Source of the DNA: Hordeum vulgare subsp. vulgare | Taxonomy: Eukaryota > Streptophyta > Magnoliopsida > Poales > Poaceae | DNA: 64,000 nucleotides | NCBI RefSeq assembly: GCF_904849725.1 | Contig: NC_058521.1 | Coordinates: 427,074,676-427,138,675, forward strand | Reading direction: 5' to 3' | Shown: one piece after another, positions 43,646 through 55,710 of the stretch | How positions within the stretch are numbered: position 1 is the first letter of the stretch | Layout of the letters: every line of letters starts with the position of its first letter | The notes under the pieces: generated by a model | Seen by the model: the letters and a program-made list of their open reading frames with translations, nothing else | Databases searched by the model: none | Told to the model about the DNA's origin: nothing | Made by a program: the position numbers and the translations under genes

Positions 43646-45063
43646 ATGGCTGAAAACACCAAACTTTGCGACTTCTCGAATACTAATAATAATGATTTTA
43701 TTAGTACTCCGATTTCTCCCGCCACTAGTGCGGAATCATATGAAATCAACGCTGCCTTGCTGAATCTTGTTATGAAAGAGCAATTTTCTGGCTTTCCTAG
43801 TGAAGATGCCGCATCCCATCTCAATACTTTCATTGAACTTTGCTATATGCAAAAGAAGAAAGATGTGGATAATGATGTTGTTAAATTGAAGCCTTTTCCG
43901 TTCTCTTTGCGAGATCGTGCAAAAACTTGGTTTTCTTCTTTGCCTAAAAATAGTATCGATTCTTGGAATAAGTGCAAAGATGCTTACATATCCAAGTACT
44001 TTCCGCCGGCTAAGATTATCTCTCTCCGTAACGATATCATGAATTTCAAGCAACTTGATCATGAACACATTGCACAATCTTGGGAGAGGATGAAGTTAAT
44101 GATTAGAAATTGACCTGCTCATGGCTTGAGTTTGTGGATGATTATACAAATCTTTTAAGCTGGTTTGAATTTTGTTCTAGAAATATCTTGGACTCCGCCT
44201 CAGGTGGAACGTTCATGGAAATCACGTTAGGAGAAGCTACAAAACTCCTAGACAATATCATGACCAACTACTCTCAGTGGCACACTGAAAGGTCACCTGC
44301 TAGCAAAAAGGTACACACTATAAAACAAATTAACTCGCTTAGTGCTAAGATGGACGAGTTGATGAATTTGGTTGCTAGTAGAAATGCTCCTTTAGATCCT
44401 AATGACATGCCACTATCTTCCTTGATTGAGAGTAGCAACGCTAGTTTGGACGTTAATTTTGTTGGTAGGAATAATTTTGGCAACAACAATGCTTTTAGAG
44501 AAAACTATGTTCCTAGGCCTTTTCCTAGTAACTCCTCTAACAACTATGGCAATTCCTACAACAATAGTTATGGAAATCATAACAAATTACCCTCTCATTT
44601 AGAGAGTAATATCAAAGAGTTCATCAACTCTCAAAAGATTTTCAATGCATCCATAGAGGAAAAACTATTCAAAATAGACGATTTGGCTAAGAGCGTTGAT
44701 AGGATGTCTTGTGATATTGATGCTTTGAAAGTTAGATGTGCTCCTCCCAAGGTTAACTTGGATGAAACTTTAAAAGCTATGCGTGTCTCCATGAATGAGA
44801 GCAAAGAAAGAACCGCCCAAATTCGCGCTAAGCATGAATGGTTTAAAAGGGTTCGTTCTAGTGATGCAAATCACGAAGATCTTAAAGTGCTTGGTGTGAC
44901 TCCTCTTGAATCTTTGTTTTCGCGTGTCAAACCTATTGATGAAGGGGCTGGATATGAATCCACTTTGGTTGAAAAATGCCCCAATGATTCGGAGTCCACC
45001 TATCTTGATGATAAAGGTGTGGAGAGTGGAGTAGAAGAAATCAAAATATTGGGTAGCAATTAA
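43646..45063 (+). pseudogene. Gypsy G gag (one in-frame stop)
   Basis: I take ATG 43646 (MAENTKLCDF) as the start, after a pyrimidine-rich leader. The gag domain has NLVMKEQFSGFPSEDAASHL, FPFSLRDRAKTWFSSLPKNS and YFPPAKIISLRNDIMNFKQ. A TGA at 44111-44113 interrupts it after SWERMKLMIRN. The next segment, LSWFEFCSRNILDSASGGTF, belongs to the same gag and is entered by a shift at that point. The rest has an Asn/Tyr/Ser-rich stretch (44460-44590), a helical segment, and ends at TAA 45061-45063, beyond which readable sequence continues. No CCHC knuckle is visible. Confidence 0.88.
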
Positions 45064-45719
45064 ACTCCCACTTTGGATTTCAAGGAATTCAATTATGATA
45101 GTTGCTCCTTGTTTGAATTCATTTCCTTTATGCAATCCATTGCAAACTCTCCACATGCTTATAGCCAAAGCAAAGCCTTTACCGCACATATCGTAGATGC
45201 TATGATGAATCTCTTGAAGAGAAACTTGAATTAGAAGTCTCTATACCTAGAAAACTTCATGATGAGTGGGAACCTACTATCAAAATCAAAATCAAAAACT
45301 ATGAATGCAATGCTTTGTGTGATTTGGGTGCTAGTGTTTCCGCGATTCCAAAGTCTTTATGTGATATTCTTGGTTTTCATGAGATTGAAGAGTGTTCTCT
45401 TAATTTGCATCTTGCAGATTCTACTGTCAAGAAACCCATGGGAAGGATCAATGATGTTCTGATTGTTGCAAATAAGAACTATGTACCCGTGGATTTCATT
45501 GTACTTGACATAGATTGCAATCCTTCATGTCCCATTATTCTTGGTAGAGCTTTCCTAAGGACTATTGGTGCTATCATCGATATGAAGGAAGGGAATATTA
45601 GATTTCAATTTCCACTAAAGAAGGAAATGGATCATTTTCCTAGGAATAAAATAAGATTGCCTTATGAATCTATGATGAGGGCTACTTATGGTTTGAGCAC
45701 CAAAGATGACTATACGTGA
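45064..45719 (+). pseudogene. Gypsy G gag tail and aspartic protease
   Basis: After the gag TAA the same frame continues (TLDFKEFNYDSCSLFEFISF) to about 45234, then a shift enters the protease frame at CYDESLEEKLELEVSIPRK. The protease shows the active-site motif CDLGASVSAIPKSLCDILG, then LADSTVKKPMGRINDVLIV, VDFIVLDIDCNPSCPIILGR and FLRTIGAIIDMKEGNIRFQF. It ends at the TGA 45717-45719. In autonomous relatives RT follows; here only untranslated sequence follows. Confidence 0.88.
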
Positions 45720-48416
45720 TTCCATCACCTTATGCCTAGCTAAGGGCGTTAAACAATAGTGCTTGTTGGGAGGCAACCCAACGAATCTATCCTTTTTATT
45801 TCTGTTTTGTGTTTTCAGCACTTTCATAATTCTGTTATGATTGTGTTTTTTATGTTTCTTTTGCGTTTGTGCCAAGTAAAACTGTTATGATTAGTCTTGG
45901 GGATGATCGTTTGATCATGCTGGAAAAAACAGAAACTTTCTGCTCACGAAAAGAATTTACATTTTTTTTCTGTGAGATATTTTGAGTTGATTCTTTTTGC
46001 TGCTGATTTCTACGCAAATTCTTCAAACTTTCTTAAATTTTCAGAATTTTTGAAGTACCAGAAGTATACGAAGTATATAGATTACTACAGACTGGTCTGC
46101 TGTTAACAGATTATGTTTTTGTTGAGTTGGTTGCTTATTTTGATGAAACTATGGATATTATCGGGGGGTATTAGCCATGAAAGATTGAAAATACAGTAAC
46201 CCAACATCAACATAAGTAGAATTTAAGTTTGCTACAGTACCTAAGGAAGTGGTGATTTGCTTTCTTATACTAATGTTATCACGAGTTTCTGTTTTAGTTT
46301 CGTGTTGTGAAGTTTTCAAGTTTTGGGTGAAGTTCTTATGGACAAAGGGATAAAGAGTGGCAAGAGCTCAAGCTTGGGGATGCCCAAGGCACCCCAAGTT
46401 GATTCAAGGATGCCGAAAAAGCCTAAGCTTGGGGATGCCCCGGGAAGGCGTCCCCTCTTTCGTCTTCAATCCATCGGTAACGTTACTTGGGGCTATATTT
46501 TTATTCACCACATGTTATGTGTTTTGCTTGGAGCGTCTTGTATCGTAGGAGTCTTTTATTTTTGTTGTGTCACAATCTTCCTTGCTGCACACCTAGAGAG
46601 AGAGAGATGCACTCACCGTGATTTTGTCGAGCTTCACTTATATCCTTTGGTTAGACAATTCAGCTCACATGCATGTGTTTCACTTATATCTTTTGAGCTA
46701 GTTGATTTTGCTCTGTGTGTTTCAATTCTATCTTTTAGAGCACGGAAGCGCGTGGCGTGGTAGTTGATCTATGCTATGAAAGTAGTCTCAAAAGGGGTAG
46801 TTATCCAAAGGGATATGAAAACTTCCACCTTCATGTGCATTGAGTAGTTAGAGAAGTTTGATTCATCTCAATTAGTTTTGAGTTGTGGTTGTGGTAATAT
46901 TGAAGTTATACTAGTAAGGTGTTGTGGATCTAGAAATACTTGTGTTGAAGTTAGTGATTCCCGTAGCATGCACGTATGGTGAACCCCTATGTGATGAAGT
47001 CTGAGCATGATTAGTTTATTGATGGTCATCCTTTGTGTGGCGGTCGGGATCGCGCGATGGTTTATACCTACCAACCCTTCCCCTAGGAGTATGCGTTGAA
47101 TGCTTTGTTTCGATTACTACTAAAACTTTTGCAACAAGTATATGAGTTCTTCATGACTAATGTTGATTCCATGGTTTAGATGCACTTTTACCTTCCACCA
47201 TCACTATCTTCCTTAGTGCCGTGCAACTTTCGCCGGTGCATAAAACCACCATTAGCCTCCCTCAAAACAGCCACCATACCTACCTACTATGGCTTTTTCA
47301 AAGCCATTCCGAGATATATTGCCATGCAACTACCACCATGACATGTGCCACCACTTCTACATTGCCATTGCATGATCATAAGATCTCTAGCATAATGTTT
47401 CCGTTGATGTCTATGCCATACTAGATCATTGTTACGGTACACTACCGAAGGCATTTCATATAGAGTCATCATTGCTCTAAGTTTTGAGTTGTAAGTGTGA
47501 TGATCATCATTGATGGAGCATTGTCCCATGTGAGGAAACAAAAATAGGCCAAAGATGCCCACCAAAATAAAAAAAATAAAAATAATAATAAAAAGAGGCC
47601 AAAGAGCCCACCAAAAAAAATGAGAGAAAAAGAGAGAAGGGACAATGCTACTATCTCCTTTCCACACTTGTGCTTCATATTAAGCACCATGATCTTCATG
47701 ATTGAGAGTCTCTCGTTTTGTCACCACCATATAGAGAGTGGGAAATTTTCATTATATAACTTGGCTTGTATATTCCAATGGTGGGCTTCCTCAAAATTGC
47801 CTTAGGTCTTCTTGAGCAAGCAAGTTTGATGCACACCCACTAGTTTTCATTAAGAGCTTTCACTTACTCTTAGCTCTAGTGCATCATTTGTATGGCAATC
47901 CCTACTCATTCACATTGATATCTATTGATGAGCATCTCCATAGTCATTGATATGCCTAGTCAATGTGACCATCTTCTCGTTGTTTGCCTTGCAACCTCCA
48001 CCACACTCCATTCCACTTATAGTGCTAAAACCATGGCTCACGCATTGCGTGAGAGTTGAAAAGGTTTGAGAAAGTAAAGGTGTGAAAACAATTACTTGGC
48101 CAATACCGAGGTTGTGCATGATTTAAATTCGTTGTGCAAGGATGATAGAGCATAGTAGACTATATGATTTTGTAGGGATAACTTTCTTTTGGCCTTGTTA
48201 TTTTGAAAGTTCATGATTACCTTGCTAGTTTGCTTAAAGTATTATTGTCTCCACGTCAATAGCAAACTATTGTTTTGAATCTAATGGATCTGAACATTCA
48301 TGTCACATAAGAGGAATTACAAAGGACATCTATGCTAGGTAGCATGAAAGCATCAAAAATATATTCTTTATCACTTCCCTACTCGAGGACGAGCAGGAGT
48401 TAAGCTTGGGGATGCT
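45720..48416 (+). other. Non-coding 3' interior of Gypsy G
   Basis: About 2.7 kb with no supportable gene; short ORFs have no features of proteins. It contains a hairpin at 45765-45782, two internal copies of the polypurine-tract motif AAGCTTGGGGATGCCC (about 46371 and 46428) and the real polypurine tract AAGCTTGGGGATGC (48402-48415) beside the 3' LTR. Confidence 0.75.
45765..45782 (+). other. Hairpin just after the Gypsy G coding region
   Basis: GTTGGGAGGCAACCCAAC folds into a 6-bp stem with a 6-base loop, 45 bp after the protease stop. It could act as an RNA signal (end of translation, packaging or stability); function unknown. Confidence 0.55.
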
Positions 48417-49976
48417 TGATACGTCTCAAAGGTATCTATAATTTTTGATGGTTTCATGCTGTTATCTTGTCAACTTTGGATGTTTTATATACCTTTTATA
48501 TCTTTTTTTTGGACTAACTTATTAATTCAGTGCCAAGTGACAGTTCCTGTTTTTCTGTGTTTTTCACTCTTTTCAGATCTGATTTTGGAACGGAGTCCAA
48601 ACGGAATAAAATCCCCAAAATAAACTTTTCCAGAACAGAAGAAGATCGGGGGACTTGTGGGCCAAGGCAGGAGGCCCACAAGGATCCCACAAGCCCTGTA
48701 GCCACGGCCAGGGGGCCCGCGGTTACCAGGCTTGTGGCCTCCCTGGAGCTCCTCTGCCCTAGCTCTTTGGCCATTAGATTCCCTAAAATCCCAGAAAAAA
48801 TCAGGGCGTCCACGAAACCACTTTTCCGCCGTCGCAAGCTTCCGTTTCCGCAAGATCTCATTTGGAGACCCTTCCCGGTGCCCTGTCGGAGGGGACTTTG
48901 GAGCTGGAGGGGTTCTACATCTACATCATTGCCTCTTCAATGACTCGTGAGTAGTCTACTTCAGACCTACGGGTACGTAGTCAGTAGCTAGATGGCTTCT
49001 TCTCTCTCTTGGATCTTCAATACAAAGTTTTCCATGATCTTCATGGAGATCTATCCGATGTAATCCTCTTTGGCGGTGTGTTTGTCGAGATCCGATGAAT
49101 TGTGGATTTGTGATCATATTATCTATGAGTTATATTTGAGTCTTTGCTGATTTCTTATATGCATGATTTGATATCATTGTAAGTCTCTCTGAGTCTTTGG
49201 TTTTGTTTGGCCAACTAGATCTATTATTCTTGCAATGGGAGAAGTGCTTGGTTTAGGGTTCATACCGTGCGGTGACCTTTCCGAGTGACAGAAGGGGCAG
49301 CAAGGCACGCATCGTGTTATTGCCATCAAGGGTAACAAGATGGGCTTTCATCATAGATTTGAGATTGTCCATCTACATCATGTCATCTTGCTTAAGGCGT
49401 TACTCTGTTCTTATGAACTCAATACACTAGATGCATGCTGGATAGCGGTCGACGTGTGGAGTAATAGTAGTAGATGCAGAAAGTATCGGTCTACTTGTTT
49501 TGGACGTGATGCCTATATGTATGATCATTGCCATAGATAACGTCATGACTTTGCGCGATTCTATAAATTGCTCGACGGTAATTTGTTCACCCACCGTCTA
49601 CTTGCTTTCATGAGAGAAGCCACTAGTGAACACTACGGCCCCCGGGTCTATTCACAATTATCGTCTCTGCTTGTACTTTTACTTTGCTTTGTTTACTTTT
49701 TTGCTTTCAGTTCTCAATTTGCAAACAATCTATAAGGGATTGACAACGCCTTCATAGCGTTGGGTACAAGCTCTTTGTGTTTGTGCAGGTACTTGTGACT
49801 TGACGCGATTCTCCTACTGGATTGATACCTTGGTTCTCAAACTCAGGGAAATACTTACCGCCGCTGTGCTACATCACCCTTTCCTCTTCAAGGGAACACC
49901 AACGCAAGGCTCCAAGGCAGCGGGGGAATCCTTTGCATATTTGCCAAGGAAATCCCTATAGGCGTAGCCAGCAGCA
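48417..49976 (+). mobile_element. 3' LTR of Gypsy G, 1560 bp
   Basis: It opens TGATACGTCTCAAAGGT and ends GTAGCCAGCAGCA, followed by the target duplication ATACT. The TATA segment of the 5' LTR reads CATTAGATTCCC here (near 48772), so the TATA box is lost. Confidence 0.93.
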
Positions 49977-49981
49977 ATACT

Positions 49982-51118
49982 GATGATCAAATCTCGGGCA
50001 AGTAACATACCGAAGGACAAAGGGAATATTATACGGGATTATATGAATCCTTGGCACAGAGGTTCAACCGATAAGATCTTCGTAGAATATGTAGGATCCA
50101 ATATGGACATCCAGGTCGCGCTATTTGATATTGACCGAGTAGTGTCTCGGGTCATGTCTACATAGTTCTCGAACCCCCAGGGTTTGCACACTTAAGGTTC
50201 GGTGACGTTTTAGTATAGTTGAATTATATGTGTTATTGACCGAAGATTGTTCGGAGTCCCGAATGAGATCACGGATGTCACAAGGGTTTTCGGAATGGTC
50301 CGGAAATGACGATTGATATATAGGATGGTTTCATTTGGTCACCGGAAAGATTTCTGACATTACCGATAGTGTACCGGGAGTGACGAGTGGGTTCCGGATA
50401 TTCACCGGGAGTGATCCTAGTAGCCCTAGGGTGGCGCACCAGCCCTTAGTGGGCTGGTGAGGCCAGCCCAAGTGGGCTATGGCGCAACAAGGAGAAATAC
50501 CAAAAGAAAAAAAGGAAAGAGGGAGATGGGAAGGAAGGAGTGGACTTCTTCCCCCAAACCGAATTGGGGTGGGAGTCCACCTCCTCCTCTCGGCCGACGC
50601 CCTTGGGAATCCCTTGAGCCCCAAGGCTAGCCCCTCCCCTCGTCCTATATATATTGGTGGTTTTAGGGATTTTGAGACACAACTTTTCCACGTGCAACTC
50701 AAACCCATACCACGTAGTTCTTCCTCTAGATTAGATTTATGCGGAGCTTGGGCGGAGCCCTGCAGGAATAGATCATCACCAACACCGGCGCGTCATCACG
50801 CTGTAAGGAACTCATCTACTTCCCCGTCTCTCTTGTTGGATCAAGAAGGCAGAGATCGTCGTCGAGCTGTACGTGTGCTGAACGTGGAGGTGTCGTCCGT
50901 TCGGTACTAGATCGGGACGGGTCGTGGGACGGATCGTGGGACGACGGTGATTTGAATCACGAAGTTGTATCACTACATCAACCGCGTTTCTTAAACCTTG
51001 CCGATTAGCGATCGACAAGAGTATCTGGATCCGATCTCCCTCTCATAGATGAACATCACCATGATAGGTCTTCGTGTGCGTAGGAAAACTTTTGTTTCCC
51101 ATGCAACGTTCCCCAACA
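49982..51118 (+). mobile_element. 5' LTR of Copia F, second part
   Basis: It resumes at GATGATCAAATCTCGGGCAA and runs to GTTCCCCAACA. A TATATATATT box lies near 50646. It includes the same blocks as the LTR of C in the same order. Confidence 0.92.
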
Positions 51119-51119
51119 G

Positions 51120-52373
51120 TGGCATCATGAGCTAAGGTTCATGTGTAGATGTAATCTCGAGTAGAACACAAAAGTTTTTGTGGGCGTTGATGTTCGATTT
51201 GCTTCCCTCCTTAGTCTTTTCTCGATTCGGCAGTATTGTTGGATTGAAGCGGCCCAGACCAAAATTACTCGTACGCTTACGAGAGACCGGTTTCATCGAC
51301 CAACATGCAACTCGTTGCATAAAGATGACTGGCGGGTGTTGGTTTTTTCAACTTTAGTTGAATTGGATTTGACCGAGGCGGTCCTTAGAGAGAGGTTAAA
51401 TAGCAATTTGCACATCTCCGTTTTGGTTTTTGCGTAAGTAAGATGTGATCATAGTAGATACCCATAGCTGCCAGGTAAAACATGCAACAACAAATTAGAG
51501 GATGTCTAACCTGCTTTTGTAGTGTATGCTTGTGATGTGATATGGACAAACACATGATGTGATATATTGGATATATGAGATGATCATGTTGTAATAGTTA
51601 ATATCGACTTGCACGTCGATGCTACGGCAACCAGCAAGAGCCAGAGGGTTGTCTTTAAACTAACGTTTGTGTTTGCAGATGCATTTACTATATTGCTAGG
51701 TTGTAGCTTTAGTAGTAATAGCATAGATAGCACGACAACCTCTATGTCGGCACGATGATGGAGATCATGGTCTGGCGCAGGTGACAAGAATATCATGCTG
51801 GTGCTTTGGTGATGGAGATCAAGAAGCACATGTTTATGGCCATATCATGTCACTTATGAATTGCATGTGATGTTAATCCTTTTATGCACCTTATCTTGCT
51901 TAGAACGACAGTAGCATTATAAGGTGGTCCCTCACTAAAATTTCAAGATAAAATTATGTTCTCCCCGACTGTGCACCATTGCGACAGTTTGTCGTTTCAA
52001 GACACCACGTGATGATCGAGTGTAATAGATTCAACGTTCACATACAATGGGTGCAAAACAGTTGCACATGCAGAACACTCGGGTTAAACTTGACGAGCCT
52101 AGCATGTGCAGACATGGCCTCGGAACACAAGAGACCGAAAGGTCGAGCATGAATCGTATAGTTGATATGATTAGCATAGAGATGTTTACCACTTAAACTA
52201 CGCTCAACTCACGTGATGATCGGACTTGAGTTAGTGAATCTAGATCATGCCACACTCAAGTAACTAGAGGGATGTCTATTTGAGTGGTAGTTTATTAGTA
52301 ATTTGATTAGTTAAACTCTAATTTTCTTGAACATAGTCTAAGTCTAGTTTGCAATATTTTATGTTGTAGATCA
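51120..52373 (+). other. Primer site and leader of Copia F
   Basis: TGGCATCATGAGC (51120-51132) is a diverged form of the Copia initiator-tRNA-Met primer site TGGTATCAGAGC. The remaining 1.2 kb is an untranslated leader, which in part also exists in E (31836-32686). No gene. Confidence 0.7.
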
Positions 52374-53333
52374 ATGGCTCATGCAGTAGCAACCCTAAAT
52401 GTCAATACGTTCCTAGAGAAAGCTAAGTTGAAAGATGATGGAAGCAACTTTGTAGACTGGGCACGTAATCTTAGGCTCATCCTACAAGCTGGGAAAAAGA
52501 ATTATGTCCTTGATGCTGCGCTAGGAGATGAACCACCCTCTACGTGTGACCAAGATGTTTTGAACGCTTGGCAATCGCGTAAGGAGGACTACTCAGTAGT
52601 TCATTGTGCAGTCTTGTATGGCTTAGAACCGGGACTTCAATGACGTTGTGAGCGTCATGGAGCATATGAGATGTTCCAGGAGTTGAAGTTTATCTTTTAG
52701 AAGAACTCCCGGATTGAGAGGTATGAGACCTCCGATAAATTCTATGCTTGCAAAATGGAGGAGAATTTGTCTGTCAGTGAACATGTGCTCAAAATGTGTG
52801 GGTACTCAAACCATCTTGCTATGCTGGGGATTGAACTCCCGCAAGAGGCTATCACTGACAGAATTCTTCAATCACTGCCACCTAGCTATACGAGCTTTGT
52901 GTTGAACTATAACATGCAAGGTTTGAACAAGTCACCCGACGAGTTATTCGCGGTGCTGAAAGTCGCAAAGTCAGAACTCCGAAAAGAGCATCAAGTGTTG
53001 ATGGTCAATAAGACCACTGGTTTCAAGAGAAACGGTAAAGGCAAGTAGGTTAACTCCTAGAAGAGCGGAAAAACTGTTGCCAATCCGACGAAGAAACCCA
53101 AGGCTGGACCTAAGCCGGAAACAGAGTGTTATTATTGCAAGGGGATGGGTCACTCGAAGCGCAACTGCCCCAAATATTTGGCTGATAAGAAGGCGGCCAA
53201 AGAAAAATCAGGTATATGTGATATACATGTTATTGGTGTGTACTTAACCAACTCTCATAGTAGTGCTTGGGTATTTGATACTGGTTCTGTTACTCATATT
53301 TGCAACTCGAAGCAGGAACTGCGGAATAAATGA
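52374..53333 (+). pseudogene. Copia F gag and protease
   Basis: It starts at ATG 52374 (MAHAVATLNVNTFLEKAKLK) and keeps one frame to 53333. Stops are TGA 52641-52643 (E has CGA), TAG 52698-52700 (shared with E), two TAGs at 53046 and 53058, and TGA 53331-53333 (E has CGA). Gag motifs are FVDWARNLRLILQAGKKNYV and LSVSEHVLKMCGYSNHLAML. The CCHC knuckle is CYYCKGMGHSKRNC and the protease active site VFDTGSVTHIC. It is non-functional. Confidence 0.9.
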
Positions 53334-53768
53334 AGCCTCGCGAAGGATGAAGTGACGATGCGCGTGGGAAATGGTTCCAAGGTTCATGCAATTGCCGTCG
53401 GCACAGTCTCACTTCAGTTACCATCACGATTAGTTATGAACTTAAATGATTGTTATTTAGTGCATGCGTTAAGCATGAACATTATATCTGGATCTTGTTT
53501 ATTGCGAGACGGTTACTCATTTAAGTCAGAGAATAATGGTTGTTCTATTTTTGTGAGTAATATCTTTTATGGTCATGCACCCAATGTGAGAGGTTTGTTC
53601 ATATGGAATCTTGAGTGTGATGACACACATATACATAACATTGAGACCAAAAGATGTAGAGTTAACAATGATAGTGGCACGTTTTTGTGGCACTGCTGCT
53701 TAGGTCATATTGGAGTAAAGTGCATGAAGAAACTCCATACTGATGGTCTTTTGGAGTCACTTGATTTC
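53334..53768 (+). pseudogene. Copia F integrase start, cut by element M
   Basis: The frame reads MRVGNGSKVHAIAVGTVSLQ, the gag-pre-integrase segment MNIISGSCLLRDGYSFKSEN and WHCCLGHIGVKCMKKLH, then stops at LLESLDF where the LTR of M begins. E continues here with ESLDTCKPCLMGK. The rest of F lies beyond M and H, outside the window. Confidence 0.9.
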
Positions 53769-55185
53769 TGAAAGTGCATTATATCGACTAGAGGGGGGGG
53801 GTGAATAGGAGATTTTTAGAATTTCATCACTGAGGAAATTCCTTTTGAGGAAATTCCTCACTGTTGACTAACTTACAGCGGAAACAGTAAAGGATCAGAA
53901 GTGCAAAGTTTCACAACAACAATTTTTCAGAGTGAAGAATGTGAAAACAGATTGCACTGTGAGCAGGCACGCAGAATACAGATGAGGATTAACTGACGTG
54001 AAGAATTTGGGGTTGAGGAAATTCAGAGAAAGTCTTAAGCAAATTCTTCAAACAGTCGTAGTGAAAGTCATCAGCACATAATACGAGGAAAGTAAGGAGT
54101 TGAGGAATTAGAACCCGTTTCTCAGTGAAGACAGTCGTTGATGACCCAGTTCCAACTGTTGTGACAGTCGTACATCTGGTTTGGAGCGGCTTGGTATTGA
54201 AACCAAAGGACACACAGTCCCGGGACACACAGTCCCTACCGTATTCTCCTTGAGCTAAGGACACACAGTCCTCTCCCAACACTCGTGGTAAGTCTTCAAG
54301 GCAGACTTCCAAACCTTCACAAACTTGGTCACCCCGTGATCCACAATTGACTGCTCGAAAGCTCTAGACCATGACGCCTAACCGTCTGGAGGATGCACAG
54401 TCCTCAAAGGTAAAAGGCTTCAGTCCCACACAGGAACAACTTCTTTAGTGATGCTCAATCACTAGGTTTGGTTTGTGGTTTCGGTGTATGGTGTATTTCC
54501 TCACTGATGAATTACTCTCGAAGGCTCTGAGGAATTGGGTTGCTCTTATGACAAGTGTCAGTTTCTAACAGAGTAGCCAACCAGCTAGTGGTTGTGGGGG
54601 GTGGCTATTTATAGCCTGGGAGCATCCCGACATGATTTGACACTAATGCCCTCAAATAATATGACCGTTGGAGTGGATAAGACCAATGACTTGGCGTGGC
54701 TATCGAAACAGTCGGAACCCTCAACTGTGAGAGTCCTCATGTCACTTGTATTCCTCACTTGAGGCTTTTGGTAGGATTAGGCTTGGGTTGAGCATCATGA
54801 GGAAATTCATTCCATAGTGTAACTTCGACCCCCTTTAACAGTACGGTCTTCCTATTACTCAAATGCGAAGAAAATAAAACAGAAAGTGTAAATCTTCATG
54901 CTTCAAATTCTTCAGAGTGATTTTCTTCAGGACACACCGAACTTCTCAATATCAGTATCTTCATGAGGAATATCAGTTTCATCGCAGATTCCTCGCGATT
55001 CATTTCTTCAGCTTCAGACCACTTTCTTCAACTGAAGACATATATTTTTAGGGGTCGATATTCTTCAAATATCTCAAACTCCTCAATGACTTATAGATCA
55101 TGTGTACACTCACAAACACATTAGATACTTAACCTATAAGTCTTCAAACCACCAAAATCACTAAGGGGCACTAGATGCACTTACA
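53769..55185 (-). mobile_element. 3' LTR of element M, 1417 bp
   Basis: On the minus strand it opens TGTAAGTGCATCTAGTGCCC and ends CGATATAATGCACTTTCA. The minus strand has a TATA box (TATAAATA; TATTTATA at 54606-54613 on +). The polypurine tract AAAAAGAGGGAGAT (55186-55199) precedes it. The flank ATTTC (53764-53768) is the candidate target duplication. Confidence 0.85.
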
Positions 55186-55710
55186 ATCTCCCTCTTTTTG
55201 GTGGTTGATGACAATTAGGTTAAGTCTTCAACAGGGATCAAAAATATGAAGTGTAAATACTCATTTGAGGAATTGGAAATCAAGATTCATAGAGACTCCC
55301 CCTGAAGATGTGCATATCTTGAGGATTTTGCTTTTCACAGCAAATGCACATTGATGATTTATATCATGGAGATCTCCCCCTGAGTCTTGTAAATCATGCA
55401 TACATATAACATATCATATGAAGAAAATGAAAATGCATGATGACAGATGGTATCTGACAAATTCCACCATGCGTGCATTAAAACTTGAGGAATAAGCATG
55501 CGAAGAAAAATGTTCAAAAGCGTTAGAGTACCATTGGGCTTAAGTTACAACTCATTACTTAAAAACTTCAGAAGAGCCAAGAGTTTGTAACTTAAATATA
55601 GTTCATAAGCCCCAAAAATATCCCGCTTGAAGACTAACTCTCAAGTTTCTCCCCCTTTGTCATCAAGTGACAAAAAGGGACAAACTGAGGACTAACGTCC
55701 GTGAAGATTT
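55186..55710 (-). other. Spacer between the extra ORF and 3' LTR of element M
   Basis: No gene. On the minus strand it carries GACAAAGGGGGAGAAACTTG (near 55650), a motif I associate with SIRE/Maximus/Opie-type elements, and the polypurine tract at the LTR. The presence of two purine-rich tracts 450 bp apart is a feature of the lineage. Confidence 0.7.

Larger units (their letters stand above)
41848..49976 (+). mobile_element. Gypsy element G, 8129 bp, gag-protease only, with perfect target duplication
   Basis: Two LTRs of 1560 bp each (41848-43407 and 48417-49976) flank an interior with a tRNA-Asp-type primer site, gag, protease and a long non-coding 3' part. ATACT at 41843-41847 is repeated at 49977-49981. 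No reverse transcriptase, RNase H or integrase is present, and nothing suggests they were interrupted. The element is therefore non-autonomous and would have needed enzymes from a relative. Confidence 0.93.

Noticed and set aside
47287..47699. Minus-strand hydrophobic ORFs of 126 and 76 residues
   Set aside because: The Phe/Leu run comes from an A-rich stretch (AAATAAAAAAAATAAAAATAA) in the non-coding 3' part of Gypsy G.
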